Below, in pieces: positions 23,044 to 34,117 of a stretch of DNA of 64,000 bases; the first letter of the stretch is position 1, and each line of letters opens with the position of its first letter. The notes below the pieces were generated by a model. That model ran no database searches. It saw nothing but the letters and a program-made list of their open reading frames with translations, and was not told the origin of the DNA. Both the position numbers and the translations under genes were made by a program. This DNA is from Cryptomeria japonica (Eukaryota > Streptophyta > Pinopsida > Cupressales > Cupressaceae): contig NC_081410.1 in the NCBI RefSeq assembly GCF_030272615.1, forward strand, positions 256,789,533-256,853,532. The letters run 5' to 3'.

Positions 23044-23184
23044 GAGTTGTATACATTAGGGGGAGATATGGAGATATGGAGTATTTTGTATTAATGGATA
23101 TTCAGCTCAAGGGGAGCAGGTTTTGGATGAAACCGACAAATGGAAACCATGATCATTTTTCACATGAGTGTTTCCATAAATGCC
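23044..23184 (+). other. El-2 3' untranslated region, right piece
   Basis: Resumes El-2 sequence after the copia insertion. It is rich in GGGGGAGAT-like purine stretches leading to the polypurine tract. Confidence 0.6.
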
Positions 23185-23196
23185 AAAGGGGGAGAT
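23185..23196 (+). other. El-2 polypurine tract
   Basis: AAAGGGGGAGAT directly before the TGTTGG start of the 3' LTR. Confidence 0.85.
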
Positions 23197-24116
23197 TGTT
23201 GGCAATTGACATTCAATTGGTTGGTTTCACTATGTTGTCATTGATGTCAACATGGTAATTTATTTTGGCTTCATAGTTTGGGTTTGTTGTGTACCGGCAG
23301 ACACTTCACAAACTCTTCACTGACACTGGCACTGGCACTGGCAGGTTGGAAAGAATTCTTTGGTTACTGGCAATGTAGGCCGACATGGTTTAGAATCAGG
23401 TTATTAGTATTGGAGGCCGACATCTTTTGGATCCGGCATCGGCCATTGTTTTGGATATTCATGTAATTATGTTATCTAGCCGACATGTATGTTCATATTG
23501 TAAATATATTTGTAAGCCAACATAAGGCATGATAAATTGTAAAGGGTATATAGGTCAGTTGGTTAGATCATTTTGAAATATGGTATGGATGCGAATATGG
23601 ATGATATTATGTAATGCAAAATATATCAGAGAGATTATGTATGTGAGGATATTTTTATAAGGGGTATTCTGGTAAAGGGTTTAGGGTTTCAGACTGGAAC
23701 ATACATAGCTTAAACCAGAACTGTATTCAAGCATAGAAGATGCTATATTTACAGTTCAATCATTTCTTCGGATTGCAGTCTAGATTTGTATGTAGTCAGT
23801 GAGGCTCCTTTTGTGATTGAGAAGTGTGCTCTAGGCTGTAAGCCTTCATACAAGTGCAAGCCCCTATATTTTGTAATATAGTTTGATATTGTTGGTCAAA
23901 AATCCCACCTTGGTTTTTCCTGTTTGAGGTTTTCTACATATAATTTTGTGTGTTATGGTATCCATTTATGTGATTGTCTTATTGACTGCTTTACTTCTTT
24001 TAATTCTGTATGTATTGGTATACCAGTAGGTGTATGCATGTTTTAATAAGGCTAAAACTGATAATTCCGGTTGAACACTGATTCACCCCCCCTCTCAGTG
24101 TTCTTGGATTCCAACA
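23197..24116 (+). repeat. El-2 copy C 3' LTR
   Basis: 920 bp with intact TGTTGGCAATTG start and GATTCCAACA end. Followed by TSD TCCTT (24117-24121). Confidence 0.9.
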
Positions 24117-24121
24117 TCCTT

Positions 24122-26116
24122 CCAACTAGAGATTCTGGACACTTATCCCATACAGAGTCACCAATCTATTGGTTCCCAATTCGATGGATTCTAAGTTCTA
24201 AACTAACTTATCAACAAACTTAGAAGAGGACTTGGCCAACAATCGAGACTCAGTTGCAAGACTAAGATCTCCTACACTTTTGGCTCTGCCAAACCAAGGT
24301 GGGTAAACCTATGTAATGTCTAAACCACTTTCAGTTTAAAATACTCATGACATTACAAAATACACTAGATCATACCAATGAAAAGATACTAAGGAAGGTG
24401 GATAAACTCTTAGTTTTGGCTACAACCTTAGTTTATAAGCATTTATGCAACCATTGGGGCTCAATTTCTACTCTAATCCTACTCCTAATGCAAAAAGTAA
24501 AAGAGATTTTGATAAAAGAATGATTCTAAAAACTGGGTGCAAACCCCATGACCAGTGCCTTATGAGGGCAAAAGAGTCAACCTACAACAAGTAAACATTA
24601 GACTCAAATAGTGTGAAAGACAACCAGTTAGTTATGAGCACTAATGCATAAAATTAACACCCTCCATTGAAGCTTTCCTGCAACGATACTTGAAAACCCG
24701 CATACACATGACACCATTCCTCATTCTATCGTAAGCATGTTAATCTCTTCCTTGAAGAGAACCTAAAGATAAAACAACATCAGAATTTCTGAGACAAAAT
24801 AAAGGATCCTTGATCTTTTATTTCATAAAATAATAGCAATACATGAAGGAGACAGCTCCAAAAAAACCCATAAAACTTTCTTATACACTAGCTATAACTA
24901 TTTGAAACATCAAAATGATTACATGCTAAAAGAGAAAAACTCAAAACTACTCTAAGTCTAGACTGTGCATGGAAGCCCTACTTCCAACACTTACAAAAGT
25001 TACATTCAGAATGAATAATACTAAGAAGAAGACAAAACATATACATTAAAGAGAAATACCTAAAAGAAAACCCTAAAAGCATCTTTGAAAAAGACATGCC
25101 TTCATCCTTAAATCCTGCAATCTGAAAATCTACTCTCTTCTCTCAAAATTTTCCAAAAATTGTACCTCTGACCCTTGCTGGAAACTTTGTCAAAAATCTG
25201 AAAAATACCACTTTGGTCACTTGTCAAATCTCCTTTGCTTCAATTTGACCAAAATTTGCTATTTTTAGGTGTTTTCCTCCTTTTCCTGGAACTCACTTTT
25301 CCATCTTAGTTTCAAAACTGAAAAAATTACCTCCCTTTGGATTGTTGAAGCCCTGACTTTTACTACACTTTCCCTTTGGATTTAAAAAAATGGAAAATCT
25401 TCCTTTCTTTGTTGGAAACAACCTCTTTGTGCCTTACTCTCTTCCTGGCTATGACACACCATCTACCTTCATTGTTTGACCTTACTGTAGATTCATTTTA
25501 ATTTCTCTTTTCACTAGGTTCTACTTGAGCACATTGTTCTTTCTCTATAGATTGCATTTGCTTCAAAGTCTCTAAAATATTTTCCACATGCACATTGTGA
25601 ATAACCTGCACTTTCAAGTTTGATGCATTGTATCTTAAAAACCACCAACATTGCCCTATTCTTACACGCCTTACCCACTTTCACCATAGATGTTACCATT
25701 CATGTTTACGCCCTCTTCATTGAACTCCACAGTATTAAAGAAAATTATTGGACCCTTGTTACTTGTATCTCTTGCCTCAAATGCATACAAAATTTGCGAC
25801 ACCAGGCTATCCTTCAAGTCCCAATGTAGTTCCTGAGAAAACTACATAACACACAAAACCTACTGACGCAACCAAAGTGCATTCCTGGGTAGCTATTATA
25901 ACACAATATAGTGTGTTCTTGATCAGAGAAGACATTTATTACTTGACACAATGATACCCATATGCAATCCATCAAAAGGCTTTAAATCTTAAGAGAGACT
26001 CGAAGCACCTTCACCATTTCAATGATTTTCGATTTCTGCCATTCAAGGTACCCATACTTTGCACTAATGCTTTCTCATCAATGAAAAGATTGTGATTGCA
26101 TACACTGTTACCAACA
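24122..26116 (-). other. El-1 leader, middle part; no gene
   Basis: About 2 kb without a supported gene. On the minus strand it has GGTGACTCTGTATGGGAT (complement near 24149-24166), the same motif type as in 7018-7856, which ties it to El-1. Short ORFs (25514-25829, both strands) show no family signature. It ends at CAACA (26112-26116), the left target duplication of the 12.2-kb element. Confidence 0.5.
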
Positions 26117-27884
26117 TGTTGGGAGAATTTAAAACTGAGTCAAGTTTATAGGCCCATTTCAAAATTTTGCCCTGCATTTCCAAATGATTAAAATAAGTTA
26201 GTTTGAATGGCCTAGTTAGCAAGGGGGTAAAACGGAGCCGGTTGATTTTCAGAGGGTAAGGCTCGGGATTCATGTCCCACACCTTTCATTTGGCCTATGC
26301 AGTGGTGTGCAACTTTCAAAAATTCATTTTGGATAAGTTTACTAGGTACCCATTTCGAGGGGTGAGCTGAAAGTGCATTCTAGGCACAAGTGCAAATTTT
26401 ATTAAGTAGCCTACTTTGGGTGTTTATATCTTTTTCCATGTTTATTATCATGAATAATTTAAAAATGAATTGAATTTTATGCATAAATGTGAGTCAACAT
26501 GCAAAACTTCAAGTCCTTATGAATCCGTTTGCTCAGTTTTCAAAGCTCAATCCGCTTGTAGTTTGTGATGTTTGCACAAGTGTAAAAATGTCCTGGTGAG
26601 CGTCATGTCAGAATGTTTGTTCCAGGCTAATGTTGGTATAAATGGTGAGCTACGTTTAAAATTTCAAGGCTCTACCAATTTGTTTGATCGGTTTTCAAAA
26701 GAGCTCATTTTGCCATAAAATTCAGTTATCTGCACTCCAGTGTTATATCAGTTAATGTAGCCGTTTTGGTGAGCGCACCATTTGCATCCTGTCAGTCTGG
26801 TGATCGAACTGAGAATTCAAAGATTTAATATGTACTTTAAGCTACCTATTTTTCAAATTTGAGAGCCTACGGAGGTCGTTTGATATTTTTGAGAAAGGCA
26901 TCATGTGTTGCGAGAACATTGACTTCATCAGGTCCGCAGTGTCGACAAAGCCAGTTCGCCGTTTTCGGAAATTAATATCTCTTCGCTCGGGACTCATCTT
27001 GAGAAACCGTTTTGTAGATGTCATCCTTGTATATCAGAGTACACGCCTGTCAGATGGTGAGCTCCAAAAAGGTGTTTTGACAGGTTTTAAAATTACGTCT
27101 TCGCGATTAAATGCGAAAATTGTGGCATAATTCCTGAAGGTTGTAAAATGCGGATTAATGATCCGAAAACGATGCTGATCGTTTCCAGAGGTGTGTTTGA
27201 GGTCCGTGAAGCATTCCAGGGGTCAGTTGCATGAAAACAAATTTTTTTTTAGTTGGACCCACTGTGGGGCCCGACCTGGCTCATGCCTGTGCCGTACTAG
27301 TTTATTGGCGACTTTGTTCACTGAGAGTTTTTTTTCAGAATGTCTAAGTATGGATTGTAATCATGAGACATGTCATGAGGTTTGAAAAGACTATAGACTT
27401 CCAGGCAATTTCAGATTGGCGATTTTAATGCCAATTTCTCCTCAAACAACAAATAAGAGATTTAAAGAAAATGCAAATGTATTTTGGAAATAGTGTGGAA
27501 TGGAGAGGGGATTGATCATCCAGCAAATATAATTCGCATAATGAATTCTCTTTCTTTTTGCTGTTCATGTGGTGTTTGGGTTGAAGAGCCATTTGAAACT
27601 GAAACAATGCTTTTGGCAAATGACTTTACCAGCAGCTCCCCTAAATTCCAGAGAAGGCAAAATAGCTTATGCTTGAATATGCTAGGCCAGATGTCTTACA
27701 TTGCGTGGGAAAGAGTTCATAGATAATGACGTCCTTCCTCCTTCATGTGGCATTGGCAGCCAGTTTTCTTAAAAAAAAAAGAGATGCATATCGGCTGATG
27801 TAAAGCCATCTTCCCAAGCTCAGAGGTAAATGTTGAAAGGGGGCAACGATACCATGTTTTAAAACAAATGCCAATTGCCATGTG

Positions 27885-28956
27885 CACGTGATGTTGAAGG
27901 GGGTAGCAGAAGAATTTCATGCACTGTGGATTGGGCAAGGTAACAACAGTTCTCCTCACGTGGCTGTTTGGAGGCAAGTGCTGATTTGTTAACAGCAAAT
28001 GGCAAATTCACATTGGCAGGTGTAATTCAAATCCATGTTCTGCCAAAGTTTTCCCTCTGCGTGGTAAAGGAACAGTGTGACATGGGGACACTAGCAGCAA
28101 TCAAAAATTACTAAAGAAAACATAGCACCTCCCTTCCCCACGTGATAACTGGAGGGGGCATTGAAATGTGTTTTAAACAAAGGCCATTGGCAGGTGTAAA
28201 AGCCGAACTCCACAACCAAGCTGCCTCCTCCCTGCGTGGAATAGAATATAGAGTCTGGAGGGCAGCGATGCCATTTCTTTTAAGCAAATGCAATGATCTG
28301 GAAAGGCATTTCAAAACCTCCCAATGCAAAGTGCATTATGCAATGTGTAAATGCTTACTCTCCCTCTATGTGAACCTACAGATTGAAGCATTGAAAATCC
28401 AAACAAGATAAAATGTGGCTTTTGAAATAGAAAGAAAATCAATTGCAAATAGAAATTTCAGTCATCCTTTTCCTCACGTGAGTATGAATCTTCCAGCATC
28501 CTCCTTGTGTGAAAATAGAGGCATTCAAGTTGCAAAAAAGAAAAAAAATCACCATGAAAGTCTCAGAAAAGAGCTCCAAAAGTGCAGCTACAGGCAAATC
28601 ACTTTATCCCACATTGGCTGGGAAGTGCACTATTTTGATGTTTATAAGCAAGAACGCACAGTAATATAATGTCTAAGCCATAAAGGCTTTTGACAGATGG
28701 TGCCTATGGGCGCCCAAGGTGGGCCCATGCGCGAGCACACTTCCTGAGGCGACGGAGGAGGTGAGTCGACGAAGACCAAGTGGACCCCACGCAGGCACGC
28801 TTCCCAAGGAAGATAGGCAAAATTTTGCAGAGGAAGGTCGGGTTAACAAGTGAGCAGGTTCGAGATGGATCAATGGTGCATGCTATTTCGCGAAGGGAAG
28901 ATGCACGTAGTTTAAACCCCACGAAATAGCAAAAGTGAACAAGAGCCGTCCACGTG
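27885..28956 (+). promoter_or_regulatory. G-box cluster in the 5' LTR
   Basis: CACGTG occurs at 27885, 27957, 28139, 28475 and 28951 (start positions). Two more sites that are CACGTG in the other LTR are CATGTG here (near 27747 and 29097). CACGTG is the core bound by plant bHLH and bZIP factors. Function here is inferred. Confidence 0.55.
28881..28931. repeat. Inverted repeat in the 5' LTR
   Basis: 12-bp arms 28881-28892 and 28920-28931 with a 27-nt loop and one mismatch. The right LTR has the perfect version. Confidence 0.7.
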
Positions 28957-30319
28957 GCACATAGTTGGCGCATAGGTGGCAGTCCAGTGGCGATGATGTG
29001 GCGGCGAAGTGGCAGTGATGAAGTAGATGACGTGGTGGTGATGAGGTGTCATCCCAGGTGGTGTCTGATCAACCCCATTGACCAATCAGAGGCCGCCATG
29101 TGGCAAGGCGTCAGAGCACAAATGGAGGCAAAAATCAAAATTAAAATGAATAAATGATATAATTCTGACTATATTAAAATTCGAAATATTTAAATGACTG
29201 AGCACAAATGGGAATTAATTCGCCCAGGGTCTAAATTTTGGCCAAAATATAAAGTATTATATATCGCCAGAAAGCTCTCGGAGTGAGGAATCTGATTATG
29301 AGGTTAATTTTGACAAATGTGGGATATTTTTGAGGCAGTTTCCACGGGAACAAAATTCAGTTAGAGAGGAGACACTTGGCAATTCAGTTGCAGATTTGAT
29401 TTGGTTCCCTCTCCCTTTTATTCCCAATTCTTCTCAGTTGTAAGGGTTCCAGAAATTTGGAAAATGCTCCAGATTTGATGGCTTCCATTTTCTGAAGCTC
29501 TTGACCCAAGTTTGTAAATGCTTCTGTTTGGTTTCAGGGTATAGAGATTGCAGTGCACTGTTGTAAATATGGTTTTAATTGCAGGTCTTACTTGTGTCAG
29601 GCATGAGTAATTTCCCACAAGATTGTCTCTGTGATATGTTTTTTTCATTATTATGAATTCAATCCTCAAGGAGGATGAAATTTGTCATCTCAAAGAGATT
29701 GTATGATTTTTTGTAGGCATTCTTCAATGAAGAGTTTAAATTCTATAGTCAGTCATAAATAATGAAATATGTATCCAGATCTGATGAATTTGTGAATGAA
29801 TCAAATAGTGCATTAATATAAGGTATTGATGCATGAATATCTTGTTTAAGGAAAACAAACTTGCATCTATGATTCATATTTGTAGTTCTGTGAGTGACTC
29901 TGTTGCCCAATGAACATGGCACTGGTCTTTGACAGATTTGGAAATGGTCTCAGATATACATTTTAAGAGATAAATCTATTTCCCTTTATGTTTAGGGGTT
30001 AATGTTCTATCCTTCCAAAGCTCTATTTCACCTATTATTTGTATAAGATCTAGCCCATCTGTACATGTTACCTAATTTGGTGAGCTTGTGGAATGGTTTG
30101 TCTGTTCATTGTTGATGTAGTCTTATGTTTGTGATTGTTGTATTCAATGCATCAAAAGGGTGTCCCCTCCTAGGTCTAGCAGAACCTGAAGTGTAGGAGG
30201 ATCATTAGGATCCTATGTTATGTTGTCCCAGCGCTGAAGTGTTTCATTGATTGAGATTGGCTATCTCATAGATAGATTTACAGGTGTCTTGGGTTATCAC
30301 TTTTGGTGAACAACAAAAA

Positions 30320-30337
30320 TGGTGACTCTACTGGGGA
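30320..30337 (+). other. Primer-binding site, tRNA-Arg-like
   Basis: TGGTGACTCTACTGGGGA, four bases after the LTR end. From knowledge of plant tRNA-Arg(ACG) the expected complement is TGGCGACTCCACTGGGGA, two C-to-T differences. Confidence 0.7.
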
Positions 30338-30424
30338 GTAAATGAACTATCAAGAGCCTCTGGTTAAGAATGAATTAATTCATATAAGGTTGAGATTATC
30401 CCATCCGAGTCACCACAACAAAAA

Positions 30425-30442
30425 TGGTGACTCTGCTGGGGA
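30425..30442 (+). other. Second primer-site-like motif
   Basis: TGGTGACTCTGCTGGGGA, 105 bp downstream of the first, preceded by the same ACAACAAAAA context. Looks like a duplication of the LTR/primer-site border. Confidence 0.65.
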
Positions 30443-31167
30443 AATGAAAATGGAAATTGCCTAAATTCATCTAGTTAGTCTGTCCATTGTGTATGCACAG
30501 AGTGAGAAAGTGAATTTATGAGTTAGAAAATGCTCTTTGTTCTGGATCTGCATAATGATATGTGTATCATGTCATAGTTTATGAAGGAGTAACAATGAAT
30601 GCATGGTTGAAAGTTGTAAGAAGTTCTCTCAGCTGTGTGTGAAATTTTTTCCCAATTCCTTATTGGGTGGTGACTCTGTGGTTCATACCAGTGTTAAATA
30701 GCCTAGAAGAGTGTTGATTGTAGCAAGATCAAAGGAGTAACAGAGAATTAAATTTGTGATTGAATGGTGTTCTACTGTTCAAAATATCCTCTATGCAAGA
30801 GGTGGCAACTCTGTGATAAAAGACCGTGCTAAAGTGTGAAGTAAATCTCCAGATCTACAAGAGTTTACAGCTGCAAATCTCCAGGTATTTTTTTAGAGGT
30901 TTCAAATGCAAAGATATGTGCTCTGAAAATTAGAATGTGTAATGTCGTTTTCCCATTTAGTGAACAACACTAGTCTAGAGGGAAAGAGAGGATCTCAAAA
31001 TTGATTTTCATATCTATGTTGCTAAAATATTCAGTGTATGTGATCTTCCGTAGTATGCAAATTTAGGAAAGATTTGTGTCAAGTAGTGTTATGAATAGAT
31101 TAGTGTAAGGATACTTGCTTGAGGTTTTTTATTCCAGATTGTATAATCATTTGTAGGAGTAGGAAAA
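30443..31167 (+). other. Leader of the 12.2-kb element; no gene
   Basis: Non-coding region between primer site and gag. Contains two further weaker copies of the motif, GGTGACTCTGTGG near 30667 and GGTGGCAACTCTGTG near 30800. Confidence 0.6.
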
Positions 31168-32322
31168 ATGAGTAGTAAAGATTTTCAGTCTTGTGTATTT
31201 CCACATAGAGCCATGCCTGGTGAAGTGTCACAACCGTATAATAGGAGAAGTTTCATCATGAACCATTATGCTGCTCTAAATTTCAGAGATATTTCGGGTT
31301 ACCCAAATCCCATACCCACAGAAATTAGAAAGTATTTGCCCATATTCAGTGGGAAGAAATCAGAATCAGCATATCAACATGTTAAAAGATTTTCAGATTT
31401 GATAGGAGAATTCAAAATTTGCCAAGAAGATGTATGCATGAAGTTGTTTATTCAGTCATTAAAAGAAGATGCAAGAGATTGGTTCTCTTTTTTGCTAGTG
31501 AATTCTATTAACTCATGGGAAGAATTGGTTTCAGATTTCATGGATCAATTCAATGAGAAGGTGAGTGATTCTGACTTGCTAAAAGAATTCACCTATATAC
31601 AAATCAGGGAAGATGAATTGGTACCAAAGTTTAATATCAGATTTTCACAAGCTTTGTCCAAAATTTCCAGAAAGTATAAACTTGATGATAAAGTATGTCT
31701 GGATGTTTATATGAGTGCATTTGATGAGAAGATGGGTTTCCTATTGAGAAACAAAGAACCCAAAACCTTGTATGAAGCCTTTAACACAGCTAGGGATATG
31801 GAAAATAACTTGAAGTTTGGAATCTCGAAGAGATTCGTGTCTGCTGTTGTTTCATACCAAAGCACCTTCAATGGTGGAATACCATATGAAGTTGAGCAAA
31901 CCATTCCGTGTTTAGGTGCATCAAGCTTTCTAGTTCCAAATGGTTTTGTTGATGCATGTGTTTCAGATTTAAATGAGAGTCAAGAACCTTTGCTGTTAAT
32001 GCCAGTTGTCTCTCACAGTAGTGATGGAATGATCAGTGGGAAGTGTTGTGAAAATGTTGATACAGAGATTGATATATACAAGGGATATGTATCATTTGAT
32101 TTGTATGCCGGTTATGCTGATTATGTGGCTGCCAACTACCAAGTGAATCATGCATCTCTCCAGGATAATATTAATGAAAATAATGATGGTGATGACCATC
32201 AATCTTTACATGCCGCTGATGAATTTGATGTTGAAATACCAAATACAGAGGGATTACTAAGTGTTGTTGTTTGTGCAAGTGAAAGTGTGCAATATGATGA
32301 AAATCAAAATTGTTTGGTGTGA
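31168..32322 (+). CDS. Gag-type protein (Retrotrans_gag), N-terminal part
   Basis: A 384-codon ORF in the 12.2-kb element, probably a Ty3/gypsy-type capsid protein that packages element RNA in cytoplasmic particles. Residues about 29-60 (IMNHYAALNF, YPNPIP, YLPIFSG) precede the capsid core at about 85-170 (VCMKLFIQSLKEDARDWF, SWEELVSDFMDQF, LVPKFNIRFSQALSKI), the signature of the Retrotrans_gag family. The rest (about 200-384) is acidic and of unknown role. There is no zinc knuckle. The start at 31168 is the first ATG after a long untranslated leader. The frame ends at TGA 32320-32322 and continues open beyond it, so the native product may have been about 904 residues. A decayed homologue is at 4942-7017 (minus). 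Confidence 0.85.
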   Translation: MSSKDFQSCVFPHRAMPGEVSQPYNRRSFIMNHYAALNFRDISGYPNPIPTEIRKYLPIFSGKKSESAYQHVKRFSDLIGEFKICQEDVCMKLFIQSLKEDARDWFSFLLVNSINSWEELVSDFMDQFNEKVSDSDLLKEFTYIQIREDELVPKFNIRFSQALSKISRKYKLDDKVCLDVYMSAFDEKMGFLLRNKEPKTLYEAFNTARDMENNLKFGISKRFVSAVVSYQSTFNGGIPYEVEQTIPCLGASSFLVPNGFVDACVSDLNESQEPLLLMPVVSHSSDGMISGKCCENVDTEIDIYKGYVSFDLYAGYADYVAANYQVNHASLQDNINENNDGDDHQSLHAADEFDVEIPNTEGLLSVVVCASESVQYDENQNCLV

Positions 32323-33879
32323 ACAATAGCTGATCCTCTTTTAAACATTGATGATGTCAATTGTGTTGAGGATGAAGTAAATGTTTTTTCAAATTTCACT
32401 TCAGACTTCGTTTCTTATAATCATGTTGATAATCTTTCTTTTTTGAAAGATATGCACAATGTTAATTCAGAAAATTGTAATGGTACACATGATTGCGATG
32501 AAGATATAGCACACATGGATGGACAAAAGTTTACGGAATCTCACATGGAACAGCAAAGTGCAATGCAAGTCCATAAGATTGCAGAACTTAAGAAAGCTCT
32601 TGAGGTTGTGGATAAGAAGGTTCAAATGTTGGAGAGCCTTGGAACTATTGATGAAGACCTTCTGAAATATAGTGAGGAGAATTCTTCGGAAAAGGACCGT
32701 GAATTGAATTCTTGTACATTTGATGAACATGGTGATCTAACAGATGGTTTTATGACAGAAAATTTTAGTGAACATGCTGAAAACTCATTTGATGAAATAA
32801 ATTGCAGCGATGTTCATTTTCATTTTTTGGCTGATGATGAGTGTTCTATTGGTGAAGAAGATCAGTTGTGGCAAGATAAGTTTGATTATCTTGATTTTCA
32901 GAATGATGGTCATAGAATAAAATCTCATGAATATGAAACATGGAACACTGAGGATTGTTCAAACCAAGTTTCATTTTCTTCTTTGTCTGATGAAGATGAT
33001 TATGAGGATCGAATGGATGGTGTCTTTAGCAATTTTTCTAATGCTTTATTCAATGCTGATATAGATACGGACCAGCCACTTCAGTGTCACAACGTTCATA
33101 AAGGGATTGTCCATTTGGTTTCTAACCCTTTGTATGAAGAAATAACTGATCAGCCAGATGTTGTAAATGATGAACCAGTCCATAATACTGATGGAATTCC
33201 GAACAGCAATAGCATGGGTTGTAAAAAATTATTTCATGATGAAGGTAATAGGCATGGATTATGTGATGATCATTTAAAACCACAAATGAAAGTGTTTCAG
33301 GGGGATATAAGTATGGATGAAAAAGATTCAGCTGAGGATTTGCTTCAGCCGGAGGTATGCATTCTTTTCGATGAATGGGATGTTGAGAATGCAGAGGTTC
33401 TCAGTTTGATGAGCAAGGATAGTATGAGGTGTGATCAACGTAGTGAAGTAGCACATCTGGATGGTAATGTTCATGTTCCTTGTTTGCATCGGTTGACTAG
33501 TAATGCCTCTCATTCTATGAATTTAAATGATAACAAGGTGAGTGTTGATAGGAATTGCAATGTTGAAAATGAGTGTTTTATTTTCCAAGTTCAGCATGAT
33601 GATGTCCTTGCAAATGGTAGAATTGATTGGGATAATGAGATGCTTGGTATCTTGTGGGAAGGCCTCTATGGTGAATTGTCTCATATTTTTACTTGTGTTG
33701 AAGTAGTGCATGGTTACAAAGTTCAGAATCAGACAAGAGGTAAGCACACTAGCTGTTTCAATAATGAGACAAAAGAGGTGGATTTTAAAAGCTATGCTCA
33801 GTTGTTATTGGAAGGTGCCTTTGTTTGGATCATGGTATTAAGTGATGAGAATCAGATTTTTGACAGAGGTAAATACTAA
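32323..33879 (+). CDS. In-frame continuation of the gag-type ORF, acidic domain
   Basis: This part follows the TGA at 32320-32322 in the same frame and stays open for 518 codons to 33879; the first ATG is at 32443. Composition is strongly acidic with many Asp, Glu, His and Asn, a short helical stretch near codons 40-70 (AELKKALEVVDKKVQMLESL), and no motif I recognise. The absence of further stops or frameshifts suggests the stop arose recently, or that read-through or a second start is used. There are no protease or RT motifs (no DSG, no YVDD or YIDD). The El-1 homologue has a comparably long acidic tail. Function unknown; it could be a gag tail or a separate accessory protein. Confidence 0.65.
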   Translation, partial: TIADPLLNIDDVNCVEDEVNVFSNFTSDFVSYNHVDNLSFLKDMHNVNSENCNGTHDCDEDIAHMDGQKFTESHMEQQSAMQVHKIAELKKALEVVDKKVQMLESLGTIDEDLLKYSEENSSEKDRELNSCTFDEHGDLTDGFMTENFSEHAENSFDEINCSDVHFHFLADDECSIGEEDQLWQDKFDYLDFQNDGHRIKSHEYETWNTEDCSNQVSFSSLSDEDDYEDRMDGVFSNFSNALFNADIDTDQPLQCHNVHKGIVHLVSNPLYEEITDQPDVVNDEPVHNTDGIPNSNSMGCKKLFHDEGNRHGLCDDHLKPQMKVFQGDISMDEKDSAEDLLQPEVCILFDEWDVENAEVLSLMSKDSMRCDQRSEVAHLDGNVHVPCLHRLTSNASHSMNLNDNKVSVDRNCNVENECFIFQVQHDDVLANGRIDWDNEMLGILWEGLYGELSHIFTCVEVVHGYKVQNQTRGKHTSCFNNETKEVDFKSYAQLLLEGAFVWIMVLSDENQIFDRGKY

Positions 33880-34117
33880 AGATTGTTTGAGCAGCTTGTA
33901 TTCAGATTTAAGCATGTTTGTATCTATTGTATAGTCGCTTTGCTTCAGTTGTGTGGTTTTCAATAAAGTGCCCTGCTGTTTGGGTAAAATAAGGAAGCCC
34001 TGTTTTGAGAAGAGAAGAATTGAGAGAAGAATGATCCGTTTTTGGGTGGTCTGCTTAACCAAAGATATCTGGATTCTTGTGCTGATCTTGCAATCAACCA
34101 TCCCCAGTCAGAGCCAC
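33880..34117 (+). other. 3' untranslated segment of the 12.2-kb element
   Basis: Non-coding. A purine-rich run (GAGAAGAGAAGAATTGAGAG, about 34008-34027) lies 90 bp before the 3' LTR. The bases directly before the LTR (CAGTCAGAGCCAC) are not a typical polypurine tract. Confidence 0.55.

Larger units (their letters stand above)
15481..24116 (+). mobile_element. El-2 copy C, flanked by TSD, internally deleted and invaded
   Basis: LTR-to-LTR copy with target duplication TCCTT at 15476-15480 and 24117-24121. The 5' LTR stops after 237 bp and is joined at about 15717 to the interior of ORF2, so the rest of the LTR, primer site, gag and the ORF2 start are deleted. ORF2 runs to 17879. The 3' untranslated part is split by the copia element at 18027-23038. 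Polypurine tract and complete 3' LTR follow. No protease, RT, RNase H or integrase belongs to El-2 itself. Confidence 0.82.
26117..30315 (+). repeat. 5' LTR of the 12.2-kb element
   Basis: 4199 bp direct repeat of 34118-38317. ORFs of 60-93 codons inside (for example 28142-28411 and 28415-28669) recur in the other LTR only because the LTRs are near identical; I do not call them genes. A G/C-rich block with CACGTG boxes lies at about 27885-29110. Confidence 0.93.

Noticed and set aside
28142-28669. Small ORFs of 84-89 codons conserved between 28142-28669 and 36144-36671
   Set aside because: They are conserved only because they lie in the two near-identical LTRs of one recent element; no motifs, and substitutions do not favour coding positions by eye.
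31168-33879. Host gene with a premature stop
   Set aside because: It lies exactly inside an LTR element with TSD, has a Retrotrans_gag core, and has a decayed homologue in another element.
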